20,422 nucleotides of DNA from Nitrospirae bacterium CG2_30_53_67 (GTDB lineage: Bacteria > CG2-30-53-67). Both the position numbers and the translations under genes were made by a program. The stretch is taken from positions 1 to 20,422 of the forward strand of contig MNYV01000128.1 of assembly GCA_001873285.1 (NCBI GenBank), in the 5' to 3' direction. Shown piece by piece: positions 1 through 7,791 of this stretch (position 1 is the stretch's first letter; each line of letters begins with the position of its first letter). The notes beneath the pieces were generated by a model that did no database searches, was not told the origin of the DNA, and was given only the letters and a program-made list of their open reading frames with translations.

Positions 1-771
1 ACCCCCGGGCCATCTCCCACCTCGAAATTCGAGCCGTGCCACGTCATCTTTGCGCAGGCTTTTAAGAAGAAGCAAGTCAGGGATCACCTCAGGGTCCAAA
101 TTGGCATGACAGAAGAGCCCGATAATAAGAACGACCCGGTCCAGAAGGCGCCGTTCAATGTCCTGCCAGCGGTAAAGGCTATGAATCTGGCATGGCAGTC
201 CCACAACGGCATAACGTCCAGGCGTCCGGATCATCTCAGCATAGACGTGCGCCACCGGGAAGAGAGAATATTTGGATTGGGAGCAACCCAACACTTCAGA
301 TCGGCGCCTCGAGATCCGGGCCAGAGGCTGAAGAGGATCCTCTTGAGAATATCCGACCAGGACAGCCCCATCAATTTCCCCACGGTCCAACAGAGAGATG
401 ACTATTTGACTCGCGAGGCCCCCGCTGGATCCCGCGGCCCGGACCTTGGGATCCGTGGAATACGCCGCGGCGGAGTACAGGAGAGGCCCTATCGCATCCT
501 CCGTGAGTGTTTGAGGCGCTCCATACTGCCGCTCAGCATACCGTGGAAAATCCACCTCCATTCCCCCGCAGACCGATAGACATAGATGGCAGTGTTTGCA
601 CCGATGGGTCGCATGGGGGAAAAAACCATGGTCCCATGTGATGGCCCCTTGCGGACAGGCGCCATGGCAGGCCCCGCAACGGGTGCACAGATCCGATGCG
701 ACCACGTCATCGATGTTGGACGGAGAGTGTGACGGATCTGTTTTCGAGTTAGCTTGCCTTGGCCGGGACAT
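1..771 (-). CDS. FrhB-like 2x[4Fe-4S] ferredoxin/F420-type oxidoreductase beta subunit, partial (C-terminus beyond left edge)
   Basis: The minus strand is open from an ATG at 771 to the window edge, giving 257 visible codons. The ATG lies 23 bases inside the end of the upstream gene and has GGAG (779-782) 7 bases before it, so the two are probably coupled. Two cysteine clusters typical of [4Fe-4S] ferredoxin domains are seen: C29, C32, C35, C39 and C58, C61, C64, C68. FrhB-family landmarks follow: GSSGGLASQIVISLLDRG (about 114-131) with EIDGAV, SKYSLF (166-171), GLPCQIHSL (191-199) and GLFCHAN (218-224). The family (coenzyme F420 hydrogenase/dehydrogenase beta subunit) binds flavin and FeS clusters. 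Bacterial members often sit beside polysaccharide pyruvyl transferases in glycan loci, as here. The electron partner and substrate are unknown, and use of F420 should not be assumed. The rest of the C-terminal domain lies outside the window. Confidence 0.88.
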   Translation of the reverse strand, partial: MSRPRQANSKTDPSHSPSNIDDVVASDLCTRCGACHGACPQGAITWDHGFFPHATHRCKHCHLCLSVCGGMEVDFPRYAERQYGAPQTLTEDAIGPLLYSAAAYSTDPKVRAAGSSGGLASQIVISLLDRGEIDGAVLVGYSQEDPLQPLARISRRRSEVLGCSQSKYSLFPVAHVYAEMIRTPGRYAVVGLPCQIHSLYRWQDIERRLLDRVVLIIGLFCHANLDPEVIPDLLLLKSLRKDDVARLEFRGGRWPGG

Positions 772-2908
772 AACCACGCTCCATCAGGAGGCCGACGCCC
801 TTGGCGGCTTCCTCCCTCATCCTCCTGACATTTGACTTTAATACATCTCGTGCGGATATGGCCGAATCAATGAGGCGCGCCAGACGATCCCCTGCATCGA
901 TTCCGACAAAATCATCTCTATCCATCACCAGGTGCGGAAGCTCCAAGGAATTCAATAGCGGAGCAATCTTTTCACCGCAGTTGATCCCAATCAAAGGGAC
1001 GCCTGAAGCGGCGCACATGACCAACTCATGGTACCGTGTGCCGATAAAGCAGCTCAGTCGGGAGGCAAGGCCCGCAATATCCCGGGCCAAAAATTCCTCA
1101 TAGTTGACGATCGTGATCTGATCCGCCGTGCCGAGTTCCCGAGCTACAGCCTTTGTAACGGCTCTGTCCTTGTCGTGGGTGACAAAGAAAACCAGATCCC
1201 CAAATTCACCCGAAGAAAGACCTCTGAAAGTCTCCGCGACCCCTTTGATATATTCACTCTTCGAAAGAGCCTTTTCGACCCCGCCGTGTATAGGTTGGAG
1301 CAGGTGGTGGGAAAGATTCACCCCCAGCAAGGGACTGCCCGACGAAAACCTGTGCCACAAGGACCGATGATTCAAGGTCTTCTCGGTCAGGCCATCCACG
1401 GAAACCCGAAAAGCAGAGTCCGCCGTCACGATTGACTTCACCCCAGGTGCGATTTGATCCAGAAACGCCTTTGATTGTTCATCCCGAAGCGTGATCAGAT
1501 TCATGCGCTCAGCAAGTCGGCGGATGCACCACCGGCCCAGGGCCGTCTGAACAGGTCCCACGGCGGAATTATAATAGACCAGAGGTTTGGCATGGCCCCT
1601 GGCGTAGGCGGTGATCACCAAAAGGGCCAGCAGGTTGTTCTTGAAAAGATTCAACAGCCCGGTGTCGTAGAAGAGGTTGTCCGTCAGGAGGATGCAATGA
1701 GTCTTCTTCAGCGCCCTCCATATGGGGAGGCCCAGAAACTTCAGACTCATGTGCCAAGGGGCGATTCCGATGACCTCGACGTTTTCCTTGGGGCCCAGGA
1801 GTCTCCGAAGGAGACCCGGTTTTATGGAGGGTACCAGGAGCCGGCATGGACCGGCAGATTGCAATTCGTCTATCAGAGCCGAAAGGAGCGCATTATGCCC
1901 TGCGTTATTGCCGGAATAGTCCCCCAGCAAGAGAATATTCGGCCGTGCTGCGGGCGACGTAGCCCTTTCTTTATGCAATAGAAAAATCAGGCCCCCAAGA
2001 ATGCCCGTAAAAAGAATTCTCGCACGCAGCAGAAGGGCAATGGAGAAGGCTTCCACGCTTGAAAGACCAAAGAGAGTAAGGAAAAAGACATAGCTCCCTT
2101 CATTGAGACCGAGTCCGCCGATGGAGATCGGCAAGAGTCCGACGAACAGGACGAGTGGAACGACCACCAAAACCGTCGCCGCATCCAGGTGGATACCCAA
2201 GCTTCTCCCGGCTGTGTACACGGTGCACATCGAGAGCAGGTAGAACCCTATGGACATGCAGTAGGCGCCAATAACCGGTCCCTTCTTCTTTTTGTATTCG
2301 AAGAGCTTCCTTTGCGCGCTCGAAACCCAAGACAGGAGGTTATCAACCGTTCTGAGCCGCCGGAAAGGCTTCAAAAGCACGAGATATTTTTCCTGAAAGA
2401 CGAGAACGAGTGATAAGGCATAGATGACCACCGCCATGGCGACGAGTCGCGGGATCACCGGGAAAATAGCAGTTACCCGGCCATGCAGCAGGATGAGAGA
2501 AACAAAGGTAACCAGGGCCGCCAGGCCTAAAAACCGTTCCGCGAAGGTTGCCGCGACCACGCCGGAGGTTTCGCTCCTGTTCCGAGACAGTTGAAGAACT
2601 CTGACAATGTCACCACCGATCATGGAGGGGAGAAAATTGGAAAAAAAAGTTCCAATAAAATAGACGGCTACAAGTCGTCCCAGGTCCGCTGAGATATTGA
2701 GGGCCTTCAGCAGCCGCTGCCACTTCCAGGCGCTCAGGAGAATATTCAGATGCGGAATAATCAGCATCAGACCAAGCCAGTAGAGGTCCACGGACTGGAA
2801 GCGCGAAATCAGCCCGGCCCAATCCACCTCGAGAAACAGAAAGCCGATCAGTCCGAGACTGACGGCAAGTCTGATGACGAGTACAGCCTTTGATTTCGCA
2901 GAGCTCAT
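749..2908 (-). CDS. Fusion protein: UPF0104/LPG-synthase-type membrane domain + polysaccharide pyruvyl transferase family domain
   Basis: The 719-residue protein has two parts. Residues about 5-312 are a multi-helix membrane domain of the lysylphosphatidylglycerol synthase TM/UPF0104 (YbhN, AglD-like) type, with the hallmarks FFSNFLPSMIGGDIVRV (88-104), FAERFLGL and LLPISIGGLGLNEGS. After a short basic linker (HKERATSPAARP), residues about 323-719 form a polysaccharide pyruvyl transferase (CsaB/WcaK) fold, with GDYSGNNAGHNALL (329-342), SAVGPVQT and the late GTRYHEL motif (H627). The aspartate expected in the first motif (GD in the neighbouring paralogue) is H338. The start at 2908 forms an ATGA overlap with the methyltransferase stop; a longer frame starting at 2980 would overlap that gene by 76 bases and is less likely. 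The membrane part may move or bind a lipid-linked substrate and the C-terminal part may modify a glycan, but both roles are inferred from family membership. Confidence 0.85.
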   Translation of the reverse strand: MSSAKSKAVLVIRLAVSLGLIGFLFLEVDWAGLISRFQSVDLYWLGLMLIIPHLNILLSAWKWQRLLKALNISADLGRLVAVYFIGTFFSNFLPSMIGGDIVRVLQLSRNRSETSGVVAATFAERFLGLAALVTFVSLILLHGRVTAIFPVIPRLVAMAVVIYALSLVLVFQEKYLVLLKPFRRLRTVDNLLSWVSSAQRKLFEYKKKKGPVIGAYCMSIGFYLLSMCTVYTAGRSLGIHLDAATVLVVVPLVLFVGLLPISIGGLGLNEGSYVFFLTLFGLSSVEAFSIALLLRARILFTGILGGLIFLLHKERATSPAARPNILLLGDYSGNNAGHNALLSALIDELQSAGPCRLLVPSIKPGLLRRLLGPKENVEVIGIAPWHMSLKFLGLPIWRALKKTHCILLTDNLFYDTGLLNLFKNNLLALLVITAYARGHAKPLVYYNSAVGPVQTALGRWCIRRLAERMNLITLRDEQSKAFLDQIAPGVKSIVTADSAFRVSVDGLTEKTLNHRSLWHRFSSGSPLLGVNLSHHLLQPIHGGVEKALSKSEYIKGVAETFRGLSSGEFGDLVFFVTHDKDRAVTKAVARELGTADQITIVNYEEFLARDIAGLASRLSCFIGTRYHELVMCAASGVPLIGINCGEKIAPLLNSLELPHLVMDRDDFVGIDAGDRLARLIDSAISARDVLKSNVRRMREEAAKGVGLLMERGYVPAKAS

Positions 2909-3615
2909 GTTTTCAGCAAATTGAATAGAGTGTAGTGGGGCATTCCCAAATATTTTTTCACTTGGACCATATCCGTGCATTCAAACGATGTTGGATCAAT
3001 GAGCCGGAGAACCGCTCGGTAATGGTGTGGATACAGGGGGCCCGGCGAGCTGAAGGGGAGCGGAATCCATGGATAGAGGCGACTTCGGATCCAGGTCAGA
3101 AGGTCCAGCCGCAATGAGGTGAGGACGATATTCCCTCCCGGTTTGATGATCCTCGTCATTTCCTCCAGAAAAACCGGAAGCTGCTCTTGTGGATAGAAAT
3201 TCACCATGCCCACGCAAATCGCGGCATCAAAGACTTTATCCCTGAACGGTAGGCTCTTTGCGCTTCCATTGACCCATGCCATCTTTTCGTCGGCACGGCT
3301 GTGGGCGCCCGTGGGATGCCTGCCAAAGCTCAGCATTTTGAAGGAAAGATCGAGACCCACCCAGTCCGCGCCACGGGAGACGATTTCGTTGCTGAACGCT
3401 CCGCTGCCGCACCCGATATCAAGAATCTTCATCGAAGGGCGGGGGTTCAAGAGCTTTAGGCATAGGGCCATTCTATTCCGGGTCCTCTTTGCCGCGTGTT
3501 TCTGAAAAATGGCATAGCGTGCCCTGCGTCCTGTGGGCGAGCCCGATCCATAGAGACTGTTCCAGCTCTCAACTTCGTGCTCGAAGCCCTTTTTCAAAGA
3601 TGTATTGGGGTTCAA
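2905..3615 (-). CDS. Class I SAM-dependent methyltransferase
   Basis: The 236-residue protein (from TTG 3615) is a soluble Rossmann-fold methyltransferase. Motif I is LDIGCGSGAF (65-74), the acidic end of strand 2 is in WVGLDLS (D89), SLPF marks the motif II region, and KPGGNIVLTS (158-167) matches motif III. It probably methylates a sugar or lipid-linked intermediate of this locus; the acceptor cannot be read from sequence. TTG at 3615 overlaps the upstream TGA as TTGA and is preceded at 10 bases by a strong GGGGAGG. An in-frame GTG at 3645, within the upstream gene, would add ten residues and is the alternative start. The stop overlaps the start of the fusion gene by four bases (ATGA), so translation is likely coupled in both directions along the operon. 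Confidence 0.85.
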   Translation of the reverse strand: MNPNTSLKKGFEHEVESWNSLYGSGSPTGRRARYAIFQKHAAKRTRNRMALCLKLLNPRPSMKILDIGCGSGAFSNEIVSRGADWVGLDLSFKMLSFGRHPTGAHSRADEKMAWVNGSAKSLPFRDKVFDAAICVGMVNFYPQEQLPVFLEEMTRIIKPGGNIVLTSLRLDLLTWIRSRLYPWIPLPFSSPGPLYPHHYRAVLRLIDPTSFECTDMVQVKKYLGMPHYTLFNLLKT

Positions 3616-4829
3616 ATCCGTCCAGCCTCCCCGCTGCAGGCGCACAGATATTTCCGTAACAGGTCCGCGGCTCCTTCGGCCTTTTTTTTCTCTCTGGCAA
3701 TAATAGGCGCTAATCCCTGCTTGATCTTATGCCGGTTATACCATGTGGTTTGAAGCACCTTATGGACGATCTCCTCGGAGAAATGGTCGAACTCAATCAT
3801 CCGTTCCTCCTGCTCGATGGAACACATGAATCCCCGGTTCTTGGGGGTGGCGATAATCCCGACTACCGGGGTCAGGACCGAGGAGGCTAAAATCAGAGAG
3901 TGCGTACGCATCCCTATGTGCAGATCAACCTTAGAGAGGACCAGCGCCAAATCCCGATATGAATACTCCGTGTTACTGATGATCTTGACCCGATGACCAT
4001 CCCTTGCTCTTGCCAACAACTCTTTGTTAATGGGAATATCCATGGGCTGAGTTACGACCATCAAGGGATTCACTCCGAATTCGCGGCAAGCACTCTCCAG
4101 GACACGCGCCATGATTTCCAGGAACTTGTCCCTCCCGAATCCCTTGCCTTTATAGCCTCTCATGTAAACATCAATGTAGCTGCTGATATTGAAGCTCATC
4201 CAGGGACGGGATCCGGTAAGGATCCCTTCCTTAGTCTGGATTTGGACGAGGCGGTCTTGGTCACCTGGAATCGTGTTCAGTGCGCAATCAGCCGTTTGGA
4301 AAACTCTTTCCGACGGGAATGAAGGCTGGAGCTCCTGCAATAGCGTTCTGGACTCTCTGTCTCTCAGCAGCACGATCTCCGAGCTATTGAGAACACGATT
4401 CAGGCAGGATCTTCCGATTTTCGTATAAACGGGGCCCAGACTCACGTTGTAGAGGACAACGGGGATGCCTCTTTTTTTCGCCAGGGGAAGCGCCAAGGCA
4501 AGGGTGGAAAGATAATTATAGAGAGGGTTCATCAGTTTATAATCGAACAAGATGGCGTCTGTCACCAGGATAAGATCGGCTGACAGCACCGACCGGAGAA
4601 GGGGCCAGCCGAAAATCTTGACACTCAGGTTCCATGGCATCAGACCTACCGGAGTCACATTGTATGCAGCATAGGTTTGGGCAACGAACCGGGTATTGAT
4701 CGTGGGAATCAGGAAGGTACAGCCGCTATAGCGCTTGGACAGGTCATGGAGAAGGCCGCCCAGAATGGCGGCATCTCCCGCATTTCTCCCTGAAAAATTT
4801 CCGATGATACAAATGCGATACATAGTCAT
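3612..4829 (-). CDS. Polysaccharide pyruvyl transferase family protein
   Basis: This 405-residue protein is a stand-alone member of the CsaB/WcaK pyruvyl transferase family, whose studied members move pyruvate from phosphoenolpyruvate onto sugars as a ketal. It begins directly with the family motif GNFSGRNAGDAAIL (10-23), retains D19, has SLGPVYT (130-136) in the middle, and shows the late GMRTHSLILAS motif (306-316, H310). No signal peptide or membrane helix is evident, so it should act in the cytoplasm. It is a paralogue of the C-terminal domain of the fusion protein two genes downstream: both share the GN.SG.NAG opening, a PWH/PWN segment near residue 65 of the domain, and the GPV.T motif. 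ATG 4829 and ATG 4823 are both possible starts; neither has a strong ribosome site. The upstream SDR gene ends three bases away. Donor and acceptor are not proven, and some family members have other activities. Confidence 0.87.
   Translation of the reverse strand: MTMYRICIIGNFSGRNAGDAAILGGLLHDLSKRYSGCTFLIPTINTRFVAQTYAAYNVTPVGLMPWNLSVKIFGWPLLRSVLSADLILVTDAILFDYKLMNPLYNYLSTLALALPLAKKRGIPVVLYNVSLGPVYTKIGRSCLNRVLNSSEIVLLRDRESRTLLQELQPSFPSERVFQTADCALNTIPGDQDRLVQIQTKEGILTGSRPWMSFNISSYIDVYMRGYKGKGFGRDKFLEIMARVLESACREFGVNPLMVVTQPMDIPINKELLARARDGHRVKIISNTEYSYRDLALVLSKVDLHIGMRTHSLILASSVLTPVVGIIATPKNRGFMCSIEQEERMIEFDHFSEEIVHKVLQTTWYNRHKIKQGLAPIIAREKKKAEGAADLLRKYLCACSGEAGRI
3626..3632 (-). promoter_or_regulatory. 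Strong Shine-Dalgarno that favours the TTG start of the methyltransferase
   Basis: GGGGAGG on the minus strand lies 10 bases before TTG 3615, which itself overlaps the preceding TGA. The alternative GTG at 3645 has only a weak GGA upstream, so this site supports the shorter methyltransferase. Confidence 0.55.
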
Positions 4830-4832
4830 ATC

Positions 4833-5819
4833 TCAGATGATCAGATTTTTGGCCCTATACCACTCTACCGTTCGAAGGAGCCCATCATTCAGGGAAACCC
4901 TGGGCTCATAACCCAGAATCCGGCGCGCCTTTGAAATGTCAAAGGCCCGGTCCTTGAGAAAAAAATCGAGCCGCCTCCTGAAAAGCGGAGGCTCGATCCG
5001 TAGCGCTCTGCAGATGACTTCACAAGCGACGGCCGCGGCCCAGACCGGACCGACAGGGATAGACCGAATATTGACGGACCGGCCCAGCGATTTAGCGATG
5101 GCTCGGACCAGTTCTCTCACCGTGCAGAAGGCCGGACCTGCCAGAATGAATGCCTCGCCCTCAATGCCTTCTTTCTCTCCGCACATCACGATCCCCTCCA
5201 CGAGGTCGTCTATGTAGGTGAGATGATAAAGATTCTTCCCTTTGCCGATCATGTAAAACGTCCCTTTTGATACGGGTTTGAAAAGCTTGAGAAACCGGGT
5301 GTCCCCCGGTCCGAAAATACCCGCCGGTCTGAAGACCACAACCCCCAGCCCCTTTTTGACATAGCTCAGCGCCAGCTTTTCGCCGTCCAGTTTGCTCTGC
5401 TGGTAATGATCCCCTGGGCGGAAAGGAGCAGTCTCATCCGCCGGGGGGTGTTCGATTTCACCATGCACCCCTACGGTGCTGCAGTGAACAAACCGCCTGA
5501 CATGATATCTTAATGAGGCATCCAAAAGCTTTCTCGTCCCTTCGACGTTGACATCCCAGAAATACTTTTTGGCAACGCCTTCAACTCGGAATGCAGCAGC
5601 AATGTGATAGACGACGTCCACCCCCCTGGCAGCGGCATCAATTCCGGAGCCGTTCGCAAGGTCGCCAAAAGCAATCTCACATCCGCTTTTTTCCAAATCC
5701 TCGTACCGGCTCCCTTTCCTCACCAATGCCCTCACTTCATAACCTTTTTCGAGGAGCTTTAAAGACAGGTTTCTCCCTGTAAAGCCTGTTCCGCCGGTGA
5801 CGAGAATCTTTTCAGACAT
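4833..5819 (-). CDS. NAD(P)-dependent epimerase/dehydratase (extended SDR)
   Basis: The roughly 328-residue protein is an extended short-chain dehydrogenase/reductase of the nucleotide-sugar epimerase/dehydratase or dihydroflavonol-reductase-like group. It opens with the dinucleotide-binding motif TGGTGFTG (8-15), has VVYHIAA after strand 4, CSTVGVHG carrying the catalytic Ser (about S114), and YQQSK with catalytic Tyr139 and Lys143, followed by FRPAGIFGPGD. It probably converts a nucleotide sugar or a lipid-linked sugar in the pathway; the substrate is not readable. The start is uncertain: ATG 5819 (MSEKILVTGG) matches the usual family N-terminus, while GTG 5831 would add four residues. Neither has a clear Shine-Dalgarno. 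It follows asnB after a gap of about 37 bases and precedes the pyruvyl transferase gene almost directly. Confidence 0.88.
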   Translation of the reverse strand: MSEKILVTGGTGFTGRNLSLKLLEKGYEVRALVRKGSRYEDLEKSGCEIAFGDLANGSGIDAAARGVDVVYHIAAAFRVEGVAKKYFWDVNVEGTRKLLDASLRYHVRRFVHCSTVGVHGEIEHPPADETAPFRPGDHYQQSKLDGEKLALSYVKKGLGVVVFRPAGIFGPGDTRFLKLFKPVSKGTFYMIGKGKNLYHLTYIDDLVEGIVMCGEKEGIEGEAFILAGPAFCTVRELVRAIAKSLGRSVNIRSIPVGPVWAAAVACEVICRALRIEPPLFRRRLDFFLKDRAFDISKARRILGYEPRVSLNDGLLRTVEWYRAKNLII

Positions 5820-5856
5820 AGGTGTAATCACAAGGTTTCAGGTCAGGGGTGCTGCA

Positions 5857-7740
5857 CTATGTCGCAGGCATGAACCGTTCTTTCCAGAGTTGAAACAACA
5901 TCAAAGACCAGAGCCTGTGGCTGTGGTTTTCCTCGTTCTGAATGTGCTCTTTCATTAATGTATCCACATAACCTGGATTGAAAATCCCCTGTCGTGCAAG
6001 CCTGTCGTGGGAAAGCAGGTCCGTCATCATGGGTCGGAGTGGACCTTTGAGCCAGTTTTTGATGGGGATACTGAATCCCTGCTTGGGACGATTGACAATA
6101 TTTCCGGGCAGTAAACGCCGTGCCATTCTCTTCAGGAGGTATTTTGTCTTAAAATTCCTGATCTTCAACTCCTGTGGAACGGAGAGGGCGAACTCGACCA
6201 CTCGATGATCCAGGAACGGAACCCTGACCTCCAACGACGCGGCCATACTCATTCTGTCCACCTTTACCAGGATATCGTCCACCAGGTAGGTTTTTATGTC
6301 CAGAAACATGGAGCGGTTGAGTCCGTTCAACCGGTTGCCGTTGAGATAATTCTCAATGAAGTCAAAGGTGTCATCTGTGCTGATTCCACGGCTTATTTCG
6401 GCACAAAAAACGTCGCCGTTCCGTTCAGGGTTCATGTGAATCATCCAGCGAAAGTGTTCATACCTTTCCGCATAACAGGCCCCCTCCACGAATCGTTTGA
6501 CCTTGTTGATGATCCCTTTCTTCCGGCTTGTGGGTGAAAGCATTTTCACCAGGGGTACGACAAAACGCTCTCGTGCAGCGGAGGGCATTTTGGAATAATA
6601 TCCATACACCTTCTGGGCCACATAGGTATCATACCCCCCGAACAGTTCGTCTCCGCCGTCGCCGGACAAAATCACTTTGACTTTTTCCCGGGCCATTTTT
6701 GAGACCAGATAGGTCGGGAAAACAGAGAAATCTCCGATCGGATCGTCGAGATGATCCACAATTTCCTCAATCAGTTCGATGGCAGAGGGGTTCAAGACAC
6801 GTTCGGTATGATCGGTGTCAAACCTTTCGGCGACCCGGCGGGCATAGTTCAGTTCATTGTAGCTCTGGTTTTCAAAACCTATGGAAAAGGTTCTCACCCT
6901 GCTGTCAAGAAGCTCGCTCATTAAACCCACGACCGATCCGGAATCAATCCCTCCGCTCAAGAAAGCGCCAAAAGGCACATCCGATCTGAGCCTTAGTCGA
7001 ACCGCATCCTTAAGCAACGAATAAAGCTCCTCGGCCGCCTCGTTCTCAGATCGTTTTTTCTCCTCAACCTCTTCAGGATGCCAGTAGTGGTGGAGCGTGA
7101 CACCGCCACTGTTGGCCAGCATAAAGTAACCCGGCGGCATCTTCTTTATATTGTCGAACAACGTACGCGGGAAGGGGATGAACTCGAACGTGATAAATTG
7201 CGACAACGCCTGGAGGTCCAGCTTGGCGTGAAGATCCTTTTCTTCCAGGATCGCTTTCAATTCGGAGGCGAATATCAATCTTGCCCCGTCGGTAAAATAA
7301 TAGAAGGGCTTAATACCCAGGCGGTCACGGGCGCAGAAGAGCTCCCGCTTTTCCTGATCCCAAATTGCAAACGCAAACATTCCGATCAGATGAGCAAGGC
7401 ATTCTGTGGAATACTCCTCATAGAGATGCAGGATGACCTCTGTATCGGAGTCGGTCCTGAACTGATGGCCTCTGCTCACCAATTCACTCTTCAACTCCCT
7501 GTAGTTGTAAATTTCCCCGTTAAAAACGATCTGCAGACGTCCATCCTCATTGGACATGGGCTGTTTTCCTGTTTGGAGGTCGATAATACTCAAGCGCCTC
7601 ATTCCGATTCCGATATTTTCTCCGATGTAGACGCCCATATCGTCAGGTCCACGGTGAATAATGGTTCGGCACATCCTGTCGATGATGCTCGAGTCTACAG
7701 GTTGTCCATCCAACCGCAGGTATCCCACAATGCCGCACAT
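5857..7740 (-). CDS. asnB: Asparagine synthase (glutamine-hydrolysing)-type amidotransferase
   Basis: The 627-residue protein has an N-terminal class II glutaminase domain (catalytic Cys2 in MCGIVGYL, HRGPDD 29-34, NGEIYNY 74-80, SDTEV 98-102) and a C-terminal ATP-pyrophosphatase synthetase domain (LSGGIDSGS 261-269, DDPIGDFS 332-339, SGDGGDELFGGY 359-370, then VDRMSMAASLEVRVPFLDH). All key residues are present, so it should use glutamine and ATP to amidate a carboxylate in the cytoplasm. Its length and place in a polysaccharide locus resemble the amidotransferases of exosortase-type extracellular polysaccharide clusters. It may therefore act on a sugar acid or pathway intermediate rather than free aspartate; this is inference. 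ATG 7740 is fixed by the need for Cys2 as the mature N-terminus. It lies 52 bases after the GlpD-like gene and just before the SDR gene. Confidence 0.93.
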   Translation of the reverse strand: MCGIVGYLRLDGQPVDSSIIDRMCRTIIHRGPDDMGVYIGENIGIGMRRLSIIDLQTGKQPMSNEDGRLQIVFNGEIYNYRELKSELVSRGHQFRTDSDTEVILHLYEEYSTECLAHLIGMFAFAIWDQEKRELFCARDRLGIKPFYYFTDGARLIFASELKAILEEKDLHAKLDLQALSQFITFEFIPFPRTLFDNIKKMPPGYFMLANSGGVTLHHYWHPEEVEEKKRSENEAAEELYSLLKDAVRLRLRSDVPFGAFLSGGIDSGSVVGLMSELLDSRVRTFSIGFENQSYNELNYARRVAERFDTDHTERVLNPSAIELIEEIVDHLDDPIGDFSVFPTYLVSKMAREKVKVILSGDGGDELFGGYDTYVAQKVYGYYSKMPSAARERFVVPLVKMLSPTSRKKGIINKVKRFVEGACYAERYEHFRWMIHMNPERNGDVFCAEISRGISTDDTFDFIENYLNGNRLNGLNRSMFLDIKTYLVDDILVKVDRMSMAASLEVRVPFLDHRVVEFALSVPQELKIRNFKTKYLLKRMARRLLPGNIVNRPKQGFSIPIKNWLKGPLRPMMTDLLSHDRLARQGIFNPGYVDTLMKEHIQNEENHSHRLWSLMLFQLWKERFMPAT

Positions 7741-7791
7741 AATCGCTCTGTCTTATGGCTTTGCAATAAGGAGAAGGTTCAATGATGCCTC

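Noticed and set aside
106-579. Plus-strand open frame at the left edge
   Set aside because: The minus strand here encodes two clear ferredoxin cysteine clusters and FrhB motifs, which explain the sequence better.
2909-2980. Longer N-terminus for the membrane/PPT fusion gene
   Set aside because: It would overlap the methyltransferase by 76 bases; ATG 2908 gives a tidy ATGA overlap and a normal membrane-protein start.
5857-7740. Calling this an exosortase/PEP-CTERM locus because of the AsnB type
   Set aside because: No exosortase, PEP-CTERM protein, PrsK/PrsR or related marker gene is visible in the window, so only a resemblance is noted.
7078-7785. Long open frame on the plus strand (also near 1475-1981 and 15508-16146)
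   Set aside because: Each lies wholly antisense to well-recognised minus-strand genes (asnB, the fusion gene, the DPM1-type gene), has no recognisable domain, and is the expected shadow of a biased codon usage.
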